Assembly (NCBI GenBank): GCA_033030425.1
Contig: JAUFSD010000011.1
Span: 1,178,001 to 1,242,000 of the forward strand
From: Verpa conica
Taxonomy: Eukaryota > Ascomycota > Pezizomycetes > Pezizales > Morchellaceae
Direction: 5' to 3'
DNA length: 64,000 nucleotides
In this document: in pieces, positions 1 to 12,239 of the stretch
Numbering within the stretch: position 1 is the stretch's first letter
How the letters are laid out: each line of letters opens with the position of its first letter
The notes under the pieces: model-generated
Seen by the model: the letters and a program-made list of their open reading frames with translations, nothing else
Told to the model about the DNA's origin: nothing
The model's database searches: none
Translations under genes and position numbers: made by a program

Positions 1-1455
1 TATAGGCATTAGTACTCCTATATAAATGTATTCTCTATGTTCATATTCTTATATAGTGACTGCGCTATAGTAATATATAGAACTTTATGATAAGGATATA
101 CGGAGTGTGACTTTAACAGTCAGCAAGCTGATACTCATGCATAATAGTGGCTATAGTTACCTTCTTTTCTCCGGATATCCACTCTAAACTCATGCCTTTT
201 AAGCTCAAGTAAGAGTAATACCTTGAATACTCTAACGTTCCGGCTAACCAACAGCACCGATATAGGTGGTAATTTTCTCAGGTCCGGCAAGTGCCCACAA
301 ATCAGCGTATCCGTCACCTTTACCCTATGGCTTTTGACACACCCAACGCTGGACCGAATGTTATCCTCCTTTAAAAACGCTCCTTGATAGCTTTTGAGCC
401 AGAGATTCCCGCTACTTTGTATAACAAAGCTTTTATATGACTTGGTAAAGTCGCTGTTAAATCGAGGTCCTGTGATTAACTCCATAACGCACCCTCTTTC
501 TGAGAGTCCCTCCCGGCAATGTGCTACTCCATCAAAGTAACTCTGACAAGTCTCCTAGTTCTGCCAAGGGCTCGACTGCCATTGTTTAAATCAATCAAGA
601 ATGACTTCAGTACCTTGAATGTTGAAGTATGGTTTCGCATAATGTCTCGGCTGGGCTCACCCCTAGGCTATTTTACCCACCCCCCCGCCCACCTTCAACA
701 TCCTCTGCTACCAGTGACCTACTCTCGGGCTCTGTGATGATAGCGGCATAATCAAATAACAAGCCTCTTCCAGGAATTAGCCGGGGAGGGGGTTACTGGT
801 AGATGTATGATTGTCCGTCCATGGTATAAGGATACCTGCCGTGGTAGCCAAGATACTGGTAATAGAAGCGGTCAGTTTGTTGTGGAGTACTTCCGATGTT
901 TTGAAGGAGGGCTAGTTGGAAAGACTGGTTTTGTGCTTGGTGGATACATGCCGCTGGCTGAGGGGCTACCGACGGTTCGGGGGTGCCGATATTTGTATTG
1001 GAGTAGGGTGGGTAAGACGGAATGTTGCTCTCGGCGGAGATGGTATTAGCAAAGAGTGGGATGTGACTTCGGTGTTTGTGCGTAATGTAGAATCTGCTCA
1101 ATAAGCGGTGCACTATAGTGACGTCAGTGATCAGTTGGAGGGGACTAGATGTTTCTTCAGGTTACCTCATGAGCGTGGAACCAACCTACATTTATCCGCA
1201 GTCTAGAACATGATGGTCATCAACCCACTGCGGGGATGGGGATGGGGGATGGGGGATGGGGGATGGGGGATGGGGGCGGGGGGGCATATCTGCTGTAGTG
1301 AGATGTGTATGTCTGGTGTTTCTCGCCTTGTCGTACACATATATTATCGCACGGCCGGGCAACCCCAGGTTTTCTATCGTCCATGCACCCCAGATATCGG
1401 CTAGGTGGATAGGGACCAGTTTTGAGATAGTAATCACTACCGCCACCTACGTAAT
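1..1455. other. No convincing gene
   Basis: Short reading frames occur on both strands but none has a recognisable domain, plausible codon pattern or splice structure. The only clear structure is a G-rich minisatellite, listed separately. The last bases lead into an inverted-repeat element. Confidence 0.6.
1232..1284 (+). repeat. G-rich minisatellite (GGGGGAT)n
   Basis: About seven imperfect copies of GGGGAT or GGGGGAT end in a run of G. Each unit supplies one G-tract of four or five, so the + strand could fold into a G-quadruplex. No gene overlaps it convincingly. Confidence 0.85.
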
Positions 1456-2148
1456 TACGGGGGCACGTAGCTACAAAAGTCCGGAAGTGACATTGGCGGT
1501 TCGGTGGTATTGGTGGTATTGGTAGACTACTCTAAAAGAAAGAATGTAAAAAAATAATTTTGCTTTGCTAAGGAAGATGTGGAATGCATTCTTCAGGTAA
1601 TAATAAAGATATTCTCTGTAGGGTTCATACATTTTCCTCCTGTTATGGTGGAGTTGAGATATAGGTACATGTATAGGCACATGTATAGGTAGTTCCCATC
1701 GTGAGAATTCACTTCCTCACCCACGCTCCTCTCAGTTCACCACCCACGCCCTCCTACAGTTTCGCACCCCTCCCCTCCTACAGCTTTGCTTCCCCTACGG
1801 CTTCGCCTCCTTTACAGCTTCGCGTAACCTCCATCGGAACTTTTGCGCAATGTTACGCGAAACTTTAAAATCCTTGACATGCCTGAAGCTTTTACCTACT
1901 TTGACATGCAGCGCATGATAGCAGCACAGTGTTATTGGTGCCTTATTGGCTGCCATAAAATATTTTTCATTTTGGGGTTTCTGTTTTGAGTTTTTATTTG
2001 GGATTTTTATTTGGGGTTTTTATCTGGGGTTTTTATATGGGGTTTTTATCTGGGGTTTTAATTATTTTATCTAAAGTGGTTTGGCACTGTTGGTTGTTGA
2101 TTATCGCCTAAATGAGATTCCGGACTTTTGTAGTTACGTGCCCCCGTA
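1456..2148. mobile_element. Non-autonomous inverted-repeat element, 693 bp
   Basis: The ends form an inverted repeat of about 31 bp with one mismatch. The left end starts TACGGGGGCACGTAGCTAC and the right end is its reverse complement. The element is flanked by a direct CGTAAT (1450-1455 and 2149-2154), a candidate target-site duplication. No transposase frame lies inside. The interior holds two minisatellite tracts: units around CCTACAGCTTCGC at about 1733-1826, and units around TTTTTATTTGGGG at about 1970-2058. The superfamily is unclear, because a 6-bp duplication does not fit TA-targeting elements. Confidence 0.7.
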
Positions 2149-2965
2149 CGTAATAGAAGGGAGTGGAAAATAATAAGCACTCAAAGATCTACTCTCCAAC
2201 AGAATTTAGGCGTGATTACCTAGAGTATATACTTTGTGCATGAGCTCTACGTATACTCGTCACCCCCTGCAAGAGTAAGACTAGACAAAGAGCCTCATGT
2301 TTTACGTAGATAGAACCCTAACCCTGGCACTACACGTATTATTACCCCACCCTACTCTAGGTCCTGCGGTCTGGATACGATCTACTCAATTGATGCTTAT
2401 GCTACATGCACTTATGAGTCTTTCCCATTGTTCTTCCATATTTAACCCGCAATTCCTTGTGGTGTGTTAATACCAGGGGAGGTACCAACAAAGTTATGAT
2501 CATAAGATGCTCACATCCTGCCGTATGAATATTTTAGAGTTTAAGGTCTGATAGGTTTATGTCTATGTCAGGAAGTGCTAGAGGGTTACAGGTGGATAAA
2601 AGCTCATAACTACAAGACGCAATCGCACAAGCTGCATGTAGTGTCTCCCCGTCTCCCATCTCCCCTCGGCTATCCCACGCATGATATTTCACTTATTCAC
2701 CGTCATTATACTATCGCCAAGGTTCAAGCGACTATCCTCTACAGATTCCCCAAATAGCTCTGTGAGTCATTGGGCCGTTGGATCGGCAAGTAAATCACCT
2801 ACCCCAATCGGATCCCTACATCACGGGGAGAAAAACTCCCGAGCCGACATTCCACATCCGGAGGTGTCTACCACCCCGCAATATTTATAAAAGCTGATAA
2901 GCTGTCCCCACTAGAATTAACTTGACCCAAACAACACTACCTCCAAATATCTATACTCAATTACA
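2149..2965. other. Intergenic, upstream of epoxide hydrolase
   Basis: No gene is seen. A telomere-like AACCCTAACCCT lies at 2314-2325. The last few hundred bases presumably hold the hydrolase promoter, but no clear TATA element or operator could be assigned. Confidence 0.5.
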
Positions 2966-4405
2966 ATGTCGATTCCCAAGAACGCAACTCTTTCCCCAAC
3001 ACCCTTCAAGATCTCAATTCCCCAAACGGACATTGATGACTTCAAAAATCTCCTCCGTCTAAGCAAGCTCCCACCGCCAACGTACGAAGGCACCCAAGAT
3101 AAGTTCGGAATAACAAGCAAATGGATGACGGAAACAAAAGCATACTGGGAGAACAGCTTTGATTGGTAAGCTCCCCCCTCTTACCCACCATACACGAGAA
3201 CTCCCAACCCTAACCCTACATAGGCGTAAACATGAAGCCGAAATCAACAAATACCCCCAATACACAGTTCCCGTAAACGATGCCACCGGCGGGACACACA
3301 CCATCCACTTCATTGGGTTGTTCTCATCTAACCCAGATGCGATCCCCCTCATTCTCATTCACGGATGGCCAGGCTCGTTCGTGGAGTTTCTTGACATTAT
3401 CCCAATACTCGCTGCATCCACCTCCCCAGCTTTCCACATTATTGTGCCCAGTATGCCTGGGTACGCGTTCTCGTCGGGAGCACCGCTAGACCAGGAATTC
3501 GGTATGATGGAGGTTTCGTACCTCATGAACGCGCTCATGGTGGGGCTAGGGTTCGGTAAAGAGAACGGAGGATACATATCTCAAGGAGGCGATATTGGGA
3601 GTTTCATATCGACAATAATGCAGATGCATTTCGAAGACTGTAAAGGTTAGTTTCCATCATCGTTGTTTTTATTCATATTGCTAATACAGACATTGTACAT
3701 TAGCAATTCACCGTAAGTGGCTTATTTCCCTTTCCTTCCTTACAGGACACACCGGGGAACTAACAATACAGTCAATATGATTGTGACCGAGGAATATCCT
3801 GTCGGAGACCTGGACGAGAAAGACATAGCCGGGCTCCAGCGCGCCAAGGGGTTCAAGACAACCGGCAACTCATATGCGTTAGAGCATGCGACGAGACCTA
3901 GTACGATCGGTCATGTACTTGCCAGTAGCCCCCTCGCGCTCCTTGCATGGGTCGGGGAGAAACTACTAGAGTGGACAGACGAGTCCCCACCTCTTGAGAA
4001 AATTCTGCAGCTCATAACTCTTTGGTGGTTCACGGAGACATTCCCGAAGGCTATTTATCCGTATCGCCAGGTAGCTTTAGACATTGCTTCTTATTCTTCT
4101 TTTTAACTGGTTGCTAAGGTTGTGATAGATCATGTCGCCTCCGAAGGAAGCTACGGAGTGGAAGAAACCAGTGGGGTATTCCCTCTTTCCGTTTGAGATT
4201 ATTCCAACGCCCGGAAAATGGGTGGAGGCCGAAACTAAGGGGAAGATGGTGTGGTTCAAGAGGCATGAGAAGGTATGTGTGTGTAACCCGTTATTACCTA
4301 CTCATTGCTAAAAATTGTATTTAGGGTGGTCATTTTGCTGCGATGGAGCGTCCGGAGACCCTAGCAGAAGATATAATAGCGTTTGCAGCGGCTTTAGAGA
4401 AGTAG
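2966..4405 (+). CDS. Epoxide hydrolase (alpha/beta-hydrolase, EHN domain)
   Basis: Six exons give 384 aa: 2966-3165, 3224-3645, 3704-3712, 3772-4070, 4129-4272, 4325-4405. All introns are GT..AG and all phases agree. Residues 12-110 match the epoxide hydrolase N-terminal (EHN) domain. The oxyanion motif HGWPGS starts at residue 113, the nucleophile elbow GGDIGS has its Asp at about 190, and the general-base His lies in GGHFAAMERP at about 361. The family hydrolyses epoxides to diols and serves detoxification or secondary metabolism; the substrate here is unknown. Exon 3 is only 9 nt but restores the expected CKAIHLN motif. The second intron's alternative acceptor at 3690 would run into TAG, so the microexon is required. 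Intron 1 contains a telomere-like CCCTAACCC. No signal peptide is seen, so it is probably cytosolic or peroxisomal. Confidence 0.9.
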
Positions 4406-5734
4406 GGAAAGGCAGTACTTAGAATACTGGAGAAATTGTTGAATGAGATATGAAAGATTTTCGCTTTGATACCTTGAGAATCTGATTTATGGAGATGCCA
4501 GTTCTATGTAGCTAGTCCTCTTATCAGGCGCTCTTAGTTTTGTAACTTTTATTGATCATTTCCCTGTTGGAAATACATGGGAGATCAGATAAGATAATGG
4601 CTTGTGTGATCAGTGACGCATTTATCTTGGCGCGGGGTAACTTTTGAGGATCCCCACACTTTACGTCATCCTTATCGGGGATGATCCCAGGAGAGGGAAC
4701 TAGATAGTGGATTTTATCGTAAGAAAATGCCAATACTTTATGTGTAAAAAAAGGGAATAGTAAGCAAGGCGCAGGCACTTTTTTATCCCTGGCTTTACCC
4801 ACGATCTAAGAGCCCCAGCCCCAGTACTCCCTCTGAAGTTCCACCAAATCTGAATGTAGGCACGTGACATAGTAACCCTAACCCACCTCACATATTTGAT
4901 GTGGAATAGCACCGGACGGTCCGGTTGGGCCTTAATGCTCGTAGGGCCTGTTAAAAATATAAAAAGTAGTACCCCTCCTAGGTTGAAGAGAAATTCTAAG
5001 AATGAGATCGTGTTGGGCTCTGGGGATATTTGCCAAAGATAGACCTACCATACCATCAACTAGGTTCTGTCCGCGCTTACTGTAGAGCCCTTATTTCACT
5101 AAATAGAGGAGATAATATAACGACCTCTTCTGTGCCTCATACCGGATGGCTAATTGCGGGGCAAGGATAGATTAGAGTTAAAATCATATGATATATAATA
5201 TTGGACATTTGCTACTTACTACAGTTGCATCTCACTGTAAGAAACGCCAAGAATCCAGCCGATCTCATATAAGGTTTTAAAAGATATCCGTTATAGGAAA
5301 GGTAATCTTGGCGTAGAAAAATCCAAGGGGATCCGGAAAACGTTTCTTACAGCAATGTTTTTCTTACAACGAGGCGGTTTTCGAGATCATAATTAGACTG
5401 TAGAGCAGTGCTACCACTATAGCCGATCAAGGCGCCCTTACGGAAATAGCTTTTATCCGACAATGCGCGCGCTTGGAAACAATAGCTTGGTAGAAGCGGA
5501 GTTGGCCGAAAAGTGGCACGCCTTAATTGTGGTAATCCTAACCCTAATGTAGGTTTCACATATATATACCCAACCTCCTGGCAGTAACACCTTATCTAAC
5601 CTATCTAAGTATTGCGGAGAATAGTGCCGCGTTCTACAAGGCCGACTTGTTCTCAACTCTAAATCCTCTGACAAATCCCCAACCACTAAACAACTTTACA
5701 ACTTTACAACTATACTAGATTCAAAGCGATTCCG
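4406..5734. other. Intergenic
   Basis: No supported gene. It holds telomere-like motifs at 4874-4884 and 5534-5547 and a small foldback element at 5235-5352. The final part is the presumed promoter of the NLR gene. Confidence 0.55.
5235..5352. repeat. Small foldback element, 118 bp
   Basis: A perfect 12-bp inverted repeat (CTGTAAGAAACG at 5235-5246, CGTTTCTTACAG at 5341-5352) bounds 118 bp. A second, inner pair (CGCCAAGA and TCTTGGCG) makes it a strong hairpin. It is probably a degenerate MITE; the flanking duplication is unclear. Confidence 0.55.
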
Positions 5735-8700
5735 ATGTTTTGGGACTATTTACTTTTAACCGTTGGCTCCTCCTTTCTGGCCACGAAAAAGGACTCTCAG
5801 CCTCGTGCCTGGGGACTTGTCCTAGTTTCTACAGGCACGGTAGGAATAGTACTACACGTATATGAGGGGCTGTGGGTGCTACCGGGAGCATGGCATTTAG
5901 GTTTAATACTATATACTATGGGGAATATAGCTGCCATTGCTCTCTCACCGGCACAGCTGCTACTCTTACTATTCATAAGATCTACACCCAAACCTAAAAC
6001 AGGTATCGTTACGCACCACCCAAAATCCAGAGAGGCCCTCGGCGAAGATGCCGAGAAGATTCGCTTCGAGTAAGCCATATCACTCTATCTACCAGCTTCT
6101 CATACCCTCATACATCCACTGACAAATATATAGTATCGTGGCAGTACATGGTTTAGGATCAAATCCGGATTGGGCCTGGAAACACGAGGAAAGCGGCACA
6201 GTGTGGTTGAAGGATCTACTTCCAAAGGCATTCCCAAATGCACGAATTATGGCTTTCAATCATAATTCTAGGTGGGATATCGATGCAGCTGTCAAGTCGG
6301 TCGAGAATTGTGGAAAGGAGCTTCTCGACATCCTAAATCTCGAGCGCAAGGTACGTTGTAGGCATCGAATATCTAATAGGCGAGTTCACGATGAGTATTT
6401 TTTTTGTTCAATTTTCTCAATCTGAGTACACACTATATGTGAAAATGAATTTTTAAAATACTGTCGTGAAGTCAGCCAGTAGGGGGTTTGAACGGTCAAT
6501 TACCTGTAAATGGTCATCGATCGCGCTACCACCCTACCCGCCTTCTATCCTGGATATTTCTACCAGAGGTCTCCTGAATCAACACTAATGCCTCCTAGGG
6601 TGATCTGCAGAAACGTCCAATAATCTTTATTGGGCATAGTTTTGGGGGCATAATCATAAAAAAGGTACAAACCCCCCCCCTCGTGTTCTTTCATAGGTAG
6701 TAACTCTAACGTTATACAGGCTCTAGTCACCGCCGGCGAAAAGAACAACGACCAACGATACAAAAGTCTAGGAGATTCTATGGCCGGAGCCATATTCCTA
6801 GGTGTTCCTCACGATGGATCTAGGCTTACTCAATTTGGGAAACTACTATCGTACTGTACATACTGGCTTGGTTCTAGTACAGAGCTGCTCGAGTCTTTAG
6901 AGCCTGGTACACAGCTCCTCAGAGAACTAAACAACAAATTCCTTGGAGGCTATCAAGAACATAAGATAGTAAGCTTTTGGGAAATGTATAAGACAAAGAA
7001 ATGGGGCATACCCTTATTACAGGTGGGTAAACCTTTATCCTGGAGTTTCGTCGCCTACCATATTACTTAGTCAAGTATCTAATTTTACGTGATATAAAGG
7101 CTGTAGATGAGAACTCGGGTACTATTCCGGGGAAAACGAAGATGGGGCTAAACTGCGATCATGTCGGTATAAATAAGTTCGAGTCCGAAGATGACAATAA
7201 CTACAAACTTGTCAAGGGCGAAATCGAGAAAATGGTGGAAGATATCCTAGAAGGTTTGTCGACCCGAGACTACCATCACTCACAGGGTAATGGCGAATAC
7301 TGGGCAATGGCGGACAGGGGTCTTTCACCAATAGGGGAGACCAGCCTTAGACGGCAACTTGGCGACTCAGACCCCAATATACTGAGAGTAGCCCGTGTTG
7401 GCCATTACGAGGGATTCGCCATTACCCCGTGAGTGACTGTGGATTCTATTTCATATTAATTGTAGAACGGATACAAAATAAAATATCACCAGTTTTTTTG
7501 AAGTTGGTAGTTGAAGAATAGTTAAAATGTTAATTGAAGAGTTCCTCCGGACCACCGATCACCGAATTTCCATCTTGCGACAGCACCCTGGATCTCCACA
7601 ACCTAAGAAGTTAAGAATGGGCCTATGGGTTTTCCTACCCTCCCCTCCTAGTACTCCGGGTTACACCTCGGCAGTTATTACACAGGAGCCTTTACCCGCC
7701 AGTCATCGATCGTTTCTTTAGACCAATACTACAAGTCAACTAGTACCTAGATAACTCTTCAATTGGCATTTTATACTTTCTTTATCTACCAGCTTCAGTT
7801 CGCTTTCATCATTACATGCTAGGATGTTCGGATTACTAACGCACCATTATAGAAGTTTTAAAAGCAGAAGCTGTGTATGCCAAAGAGCTAGATGCCGAAG
7901 AGAAAGGTACGACCCTAATACCAAGATTTATATCTTGTAAATTGATTTCTCATTACAACCTAATAGAATGTTTGGAGAGCTTGACTTTCCCAGAGATGAA
8001 TCTTCGCCAAGAGGATGTTTCAAACCCTGTAGAGTCAACGTTCTCTTGGATATGGGGTAATGAAAACTTTGCTAAGTGGCGCGGAGAAAGTTCGGGAGTA
8101 TTCTGGGTTCTTGGAAAACCAGGTAGTGGCAAATCAACATTCACCAAACACATCCTGGAAGGGTTGAACAACGACCGAAAGTCCGGAGATGAGCCCAGCG
8201 CTGCTGTGGCAAGTTTCTTTTTTAATAGCCGAGGGGGGGACCTTGCAAAGTCGTCTAGGGGCTTTCTCAAATCTCTACTACACCAGATTATCACTCAAAT
8301 ACCTGCACTATTGCCTCATATCCTCGACGAGTATAAGAGTCAGAAGGCAAGATCTGGAAAAGATATCCAGTGGCCACTGGAAATACTTTTCAGGCTCTTA
8401 TTGTCTTCAATTACCGATCCTATCAACAAGTCCACTTGTATTTTCATTGATGCACTTGATGAATGCGAAAAAAGCTCAATTGTTGAAGTACGAAGGTACC
8501 TTACACAGCTTTCTGATGTCATCTCTTCCTCAAGCGGCAACCTTAAACTTTTTATCACCACCCGCCCCGAACCCCGACTACAAGGGATAATCGATATGCA
8601 TGAAAAGGATAAGAAAATCAAGATCTTTCACAAGATAATACTACAGCATCTCAATAATAGCGACCTCGAGGTTTACGTAAAAGAACAGATGAAAATGTTC

Positions 8701-11268
8701 CCAGAAAGCCGCAAGGAATATATAGAGCGTGAGCTGCTGAGTCGCGCAGAAGGGGTATTTCTCTGGGTAGTACTTGCTATTAATATGCTAGAGGAAGTAG
8801 TCCATGGAGCTTCTTCGCTAGAAGTTGAGGAAAAGTTGAACTCAATCCCTTCGGAACTTGATGAGCTTTATACTCAGATACTTAACAAGGTCCCAGTTGA
8901 GTATCACGATGAGGCAAAGACCATGTTCGAGTGGGCACTTCTAGCAGAAAGCCCCTTGTGGCTACCCGATTTTCGGTATGCTGTTGCAGTTAGTCGACAT
9001 AGATTTTCCTCGCTGCAGGAAATAGAAGAATCACCAAAGGTCCAGAAACTAGATGAAACAAAACACCGCATTCGAATGGTATCCGGAGGGCTTTTAGAAG
9101 TGAAATTCGGAAGAGTTCAACCCATACACCAATCAGTCAAAGATTTCCTCTTGGTCGATAAGAAAGAGATGGACACGAAGTATAGCTATACGGAGTTCCA
9201 GATTTCAAAACAGCAGGGCCATGCAAACCTAGCCACGACTTGCATGCTATATCTACAATTCCATGACTTCCAAGTAGCCAGATATCTGCAAGGACTCTCG
9301 AGACTATCAAAATCCCCTTTCTTGGACTATGCAATTAATAATTGGATATACCATGCACGTATCTGCGATGAGTCGGACACTCTTTATATTAGGACCATGG
9401 ACCAGTTTTTGTGGTACAAATCTGGGTCTCTATGGCAGAACTGGAATGAATTGAGAGATTTTAGAGGCGGTATGGGCCTGGCTAAGCTAAGGTCGTCCAA
9501 TAGTCCTATATTTACCCTATATGAAAATCGTATGTTTCGGCTTATTGCAAGAACAATTGCTGATGGATTCTACGCCAACATCCCTAATTTTTACCGCGAT
9601 GCGTTACAAGCCGCAGCGCACTTTGGTTATGAGAACGAGGTGACAATTCTACTCGGGTACGGGGCCGATATAAATGTTCAGGGTGGTATATATGGGAGTA
9701 CTTTGCAAGCTGCAGTGTGTGGAGGTCACTATGAGATAGTGGAGTTCCTAGTTGCAAACGGGGCCGATGTTAATCTTGAGGGTGGCAAGTATGAGAGTGC
9801 TTTGAAAGCTGCAGTGTGTGGCGGCCACTATGAGATAGTGGAGTTCCTAGTTGCAAACGGGGCCGATGCTAATCTTGAGGATGGCACGTATGGGAATGCC
9901 TTGGCAGCCGCAGCCCACCATGGCTACCATGATATTGTGAAGTTCCTGGTCGGTGTTGGGGCTGATATCAATGGTCAGAGTGACTGTCATGGGAATGCCT
10001 TGCAATTTGCAGCTTATCGTGGTCACCATGGGATTGTGCAGTTTCTGGTTGAGAGTGGAGCGGATATCAATTCTCAGGGTGGCGATCGTGGGAGTGCTTT
10101 GCATGCTGCAGCCTGTAGTGGGCACATTGAGATTTTACATTTCCTAGTCAAAAATGGGGCTGATCTCAATGCTCAAGGCGGTATACATGGAAATCCCCTA
10201 AAAGCTGCAGTCAATAATGGCCACGCTGAGGTTGTGCAGTTCCTAGTCGAAAACGGAGCCAATTTTCATATTGAAGGCAGCAATTCTAAGAATTCCTTGG
10301 AATCTGTAGTCTACAACCGTTGCCCTGGGATCGTACAGTTCCTGGTCAAAAATTGGGCCGATATCAAGGGTGATGACTGCAATACCTTACAAATCGCATC
10401 AAACCAGGGTTCCATTGAGATAACACGGGCCCTAGTGGAGAGTGGAGCCGATGTTAATGCTCAAGGTGGTAAATATGGGAGTGCCTTGCATGCTGCATCG
10501 AGTGGGGGTCACCTTGAGGTTTCACGGTTCCTAGTCGATAATGGAGCCAATGCCAACGCTCAAAGTAATAATCATGGGAGTGTCTTGCATTCTGCAGCAA
10601 GTAGGGGTCATCTGGAAATTTTACGATTCCTAGTCGAGAACGGAGCAGATGTCAATGCTCGAGGCGGCACACACGGGAATGCATTACAAGCCGCAGCCTA
10701 CAACCACCTTGAGGTTTCACGATTCCTGATTGAATGTGGAGCTAATGTCAACGCCCAAGGTGGTCTATGTGGGGATGCCTTGCACGCTTCATTGGCAGGG
10801 GGTGATATGAAGATTGTACAGCTCCTAGTCGAAAATGGGGCCGCTTTTGATTCTCAAAGCAGTATGAATGGGTTTTTATTACAAACCGCGGTCTCTATGA
10901 ATGATCTTGGTATTGTACGCTTCCTGATTGGAAACGGAGTCAATGTAAACCTCAAGATTGAATACAGCTTTTACTGGAGTGTATTTCGAGCTACATACGG
11001 TTCCAAACGCGGGGTTACGGGACCCGTAATCGAAAATAGAGCAAATGAAAACACTCGAGCCACTTCCCTTTTTGGTGTATCAAGTAATGCCTTGCATGAT
11101 GCATCAGGTAACGGTCATCTCGAGATTTCACAGTTCCTTGTCGAAAATGGAGCCGATGTCAACGCACAAGGCGGTAAATATGGGAACGCACTGCAAGCTG
11201 CAGTCTCCGGGAGTCACCATAATGTCGTACAATTCCTAGTCAAAAACGGGGCTGTCGGTAGCGTCTAG
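5735..11268 (+). CDS. NLR-like protein: TM, alpha/beta hydrolase, NACHT, ankyrin
   Basis: Seven exons give 1,476 aa: 5735-6069, 6134-6350, 6599-6664, 6720-7022, 7100-7253, 7853-7906, 7967-11268. Phases are consistent throughout. Residues 1-90 are hydrophobic, with about three membrane segments. Residues 112-370 form a SERAC1/PGAP1-like hydrolase: IVAVHGLG at the oxyanion loop, GHSFGG with nucleophile Ser about 198, GVPHDG, and a candidate His in CDHVGINKF. The NACHT has Walker A GKPGSGKST at about 426, Walker B IFIDALDEC at about 535, and ITTRPEP. From about residue 921 come 17 ankyrin repeats of about 33 aa. Fungal STAND proteins with this layout act in non-self recognition and programmed cell death; the ligand is unknown. 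The intron between exons 5 and 6 is long (599 nt), has the weaker donor GTTTGT and carries a small transposable element. The 7907-7966 intron is 60 nt without an in-frame stop, so retention is tolerated. Confidence 0.85.
7273..7439. mobile_element. MITE (family C) in NLR intron
   Basis: Inverted ends of about 22 bp (CACTCACAGGGTAATGGCGA at 7277 onward; complement ending at 7435) bound about 167 bp inside the fifth intron of the NLR gene. The right end reads CAGTCACTCAC inward and matches the ends of the element at 21805-21949, so the two are one family. The TA flank is intact on the left and altered to TG on the right. It partly explains the unusual intron length. Confidence 0.7.
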
Positions 11269-11380
11269 AGTACATCATATTACATATAGGTACTTCCCTA
11301 CACGCTGCAAAAACCATAGAGGATACTAATTCATTTAGAGTAAATTAATACCCGTCGAAAATGAGGCTGCCGATAGATTC
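11269..11380 (+). pseudogene. Decayed ankyrin repeat remnant after NLR stop
   Basis: Past the TAG, frames still encode ankyrin-like pieces: TSLHAAKTIEDTNSF near 11290-11335, then after a stop and frame change VENEAADRF near 11358-11385. This suggests the ankyrin array once extended further and was truncated by a stop. It could alternatively be a 3' exon, but no splice pair restores the frame. Confidence 0.5.
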
Positions 11381-12239
11381 AAGCCTATGACTTTATGTCC
11401 CACTGGTCGATGCCACCTCCAGCCCCATGACGAGCTAATCACCGTGGCTGGTGTATTTTCTGCCCTCGGGGTTTAGTTCTAGTATCCCTCCCCACCTTCC
11501 TATATTCAAATTTCTAGGGCATACTTTAGTTACGCATTTTCCATACCACAAGTCATTTTACTATAATTTACCCTCACCCAATATAATAGCCGGAGGTGAT
11601 TTTTTCTCGCTTTCGTTTCTTTCTAGCCTTACCACCAAGTAATGTCTTCTAGCCTATTGAGGCTCAACATGTCCTTTTAAGCGTTTTATGTCTGTTCACC
11701 AAGTCCTCTATTTCTATGTTCCAGACCCTGATAATTATTGGTCATACTTTTTTCGTTCTTATATTTAGAAATCCCATAAGCAAATGTAGTACACTTCAAA
11801 ATATCTTGAGCTATTTTTGTTTGAATGGTTGAAGAGATGGGGTGAAAACCCTCAATTTTTGTGGTAACCGGCTGTGTCCCGTCACTAAACGAATTAAGGC
11901 TTTAGAAATAAGTGAGTTGCACTAAAATGACATCATTAGGGTTAGGGGAGCTATTACTATTAACGAGTGAGGATCTATGATTAATAGACACTAAAAAGAA
12001 TCCCGTGGCAAGCCTTTGGGTTTGCGGCTTCAGAACCATTTTCTTTGTAGTGATCATTATGGCGAACTATAGATCTTTTATTTCACATTACCTTTCAATT
12101 GTGGATCTGAGAATCACTTAAATACACCAAAACCAATGGGTACAATTGAATGTCTTAACAAGTCATAGCACTAACAATAATATCATAATTCCACTTCTGG
12201 ATAAGGCCTCCCAAAAGGGCACCAAAAAAAGCAACTCCT
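11381..12239. other. Intergenic
   Basis: No supported gene. A telomere-like TTAGGGTTAGGGG lies at 11936-11948. It probably contains the 3' ends of the two convergent flanking genes. Confidence 0.55.

Noticed and set aside
1730..2060. Possible CRISPR-like array from evenly spaced repeats
   Set aside because: Units are imperfect minisatellites without unique spacers, inside a eukaryotic transposable element.
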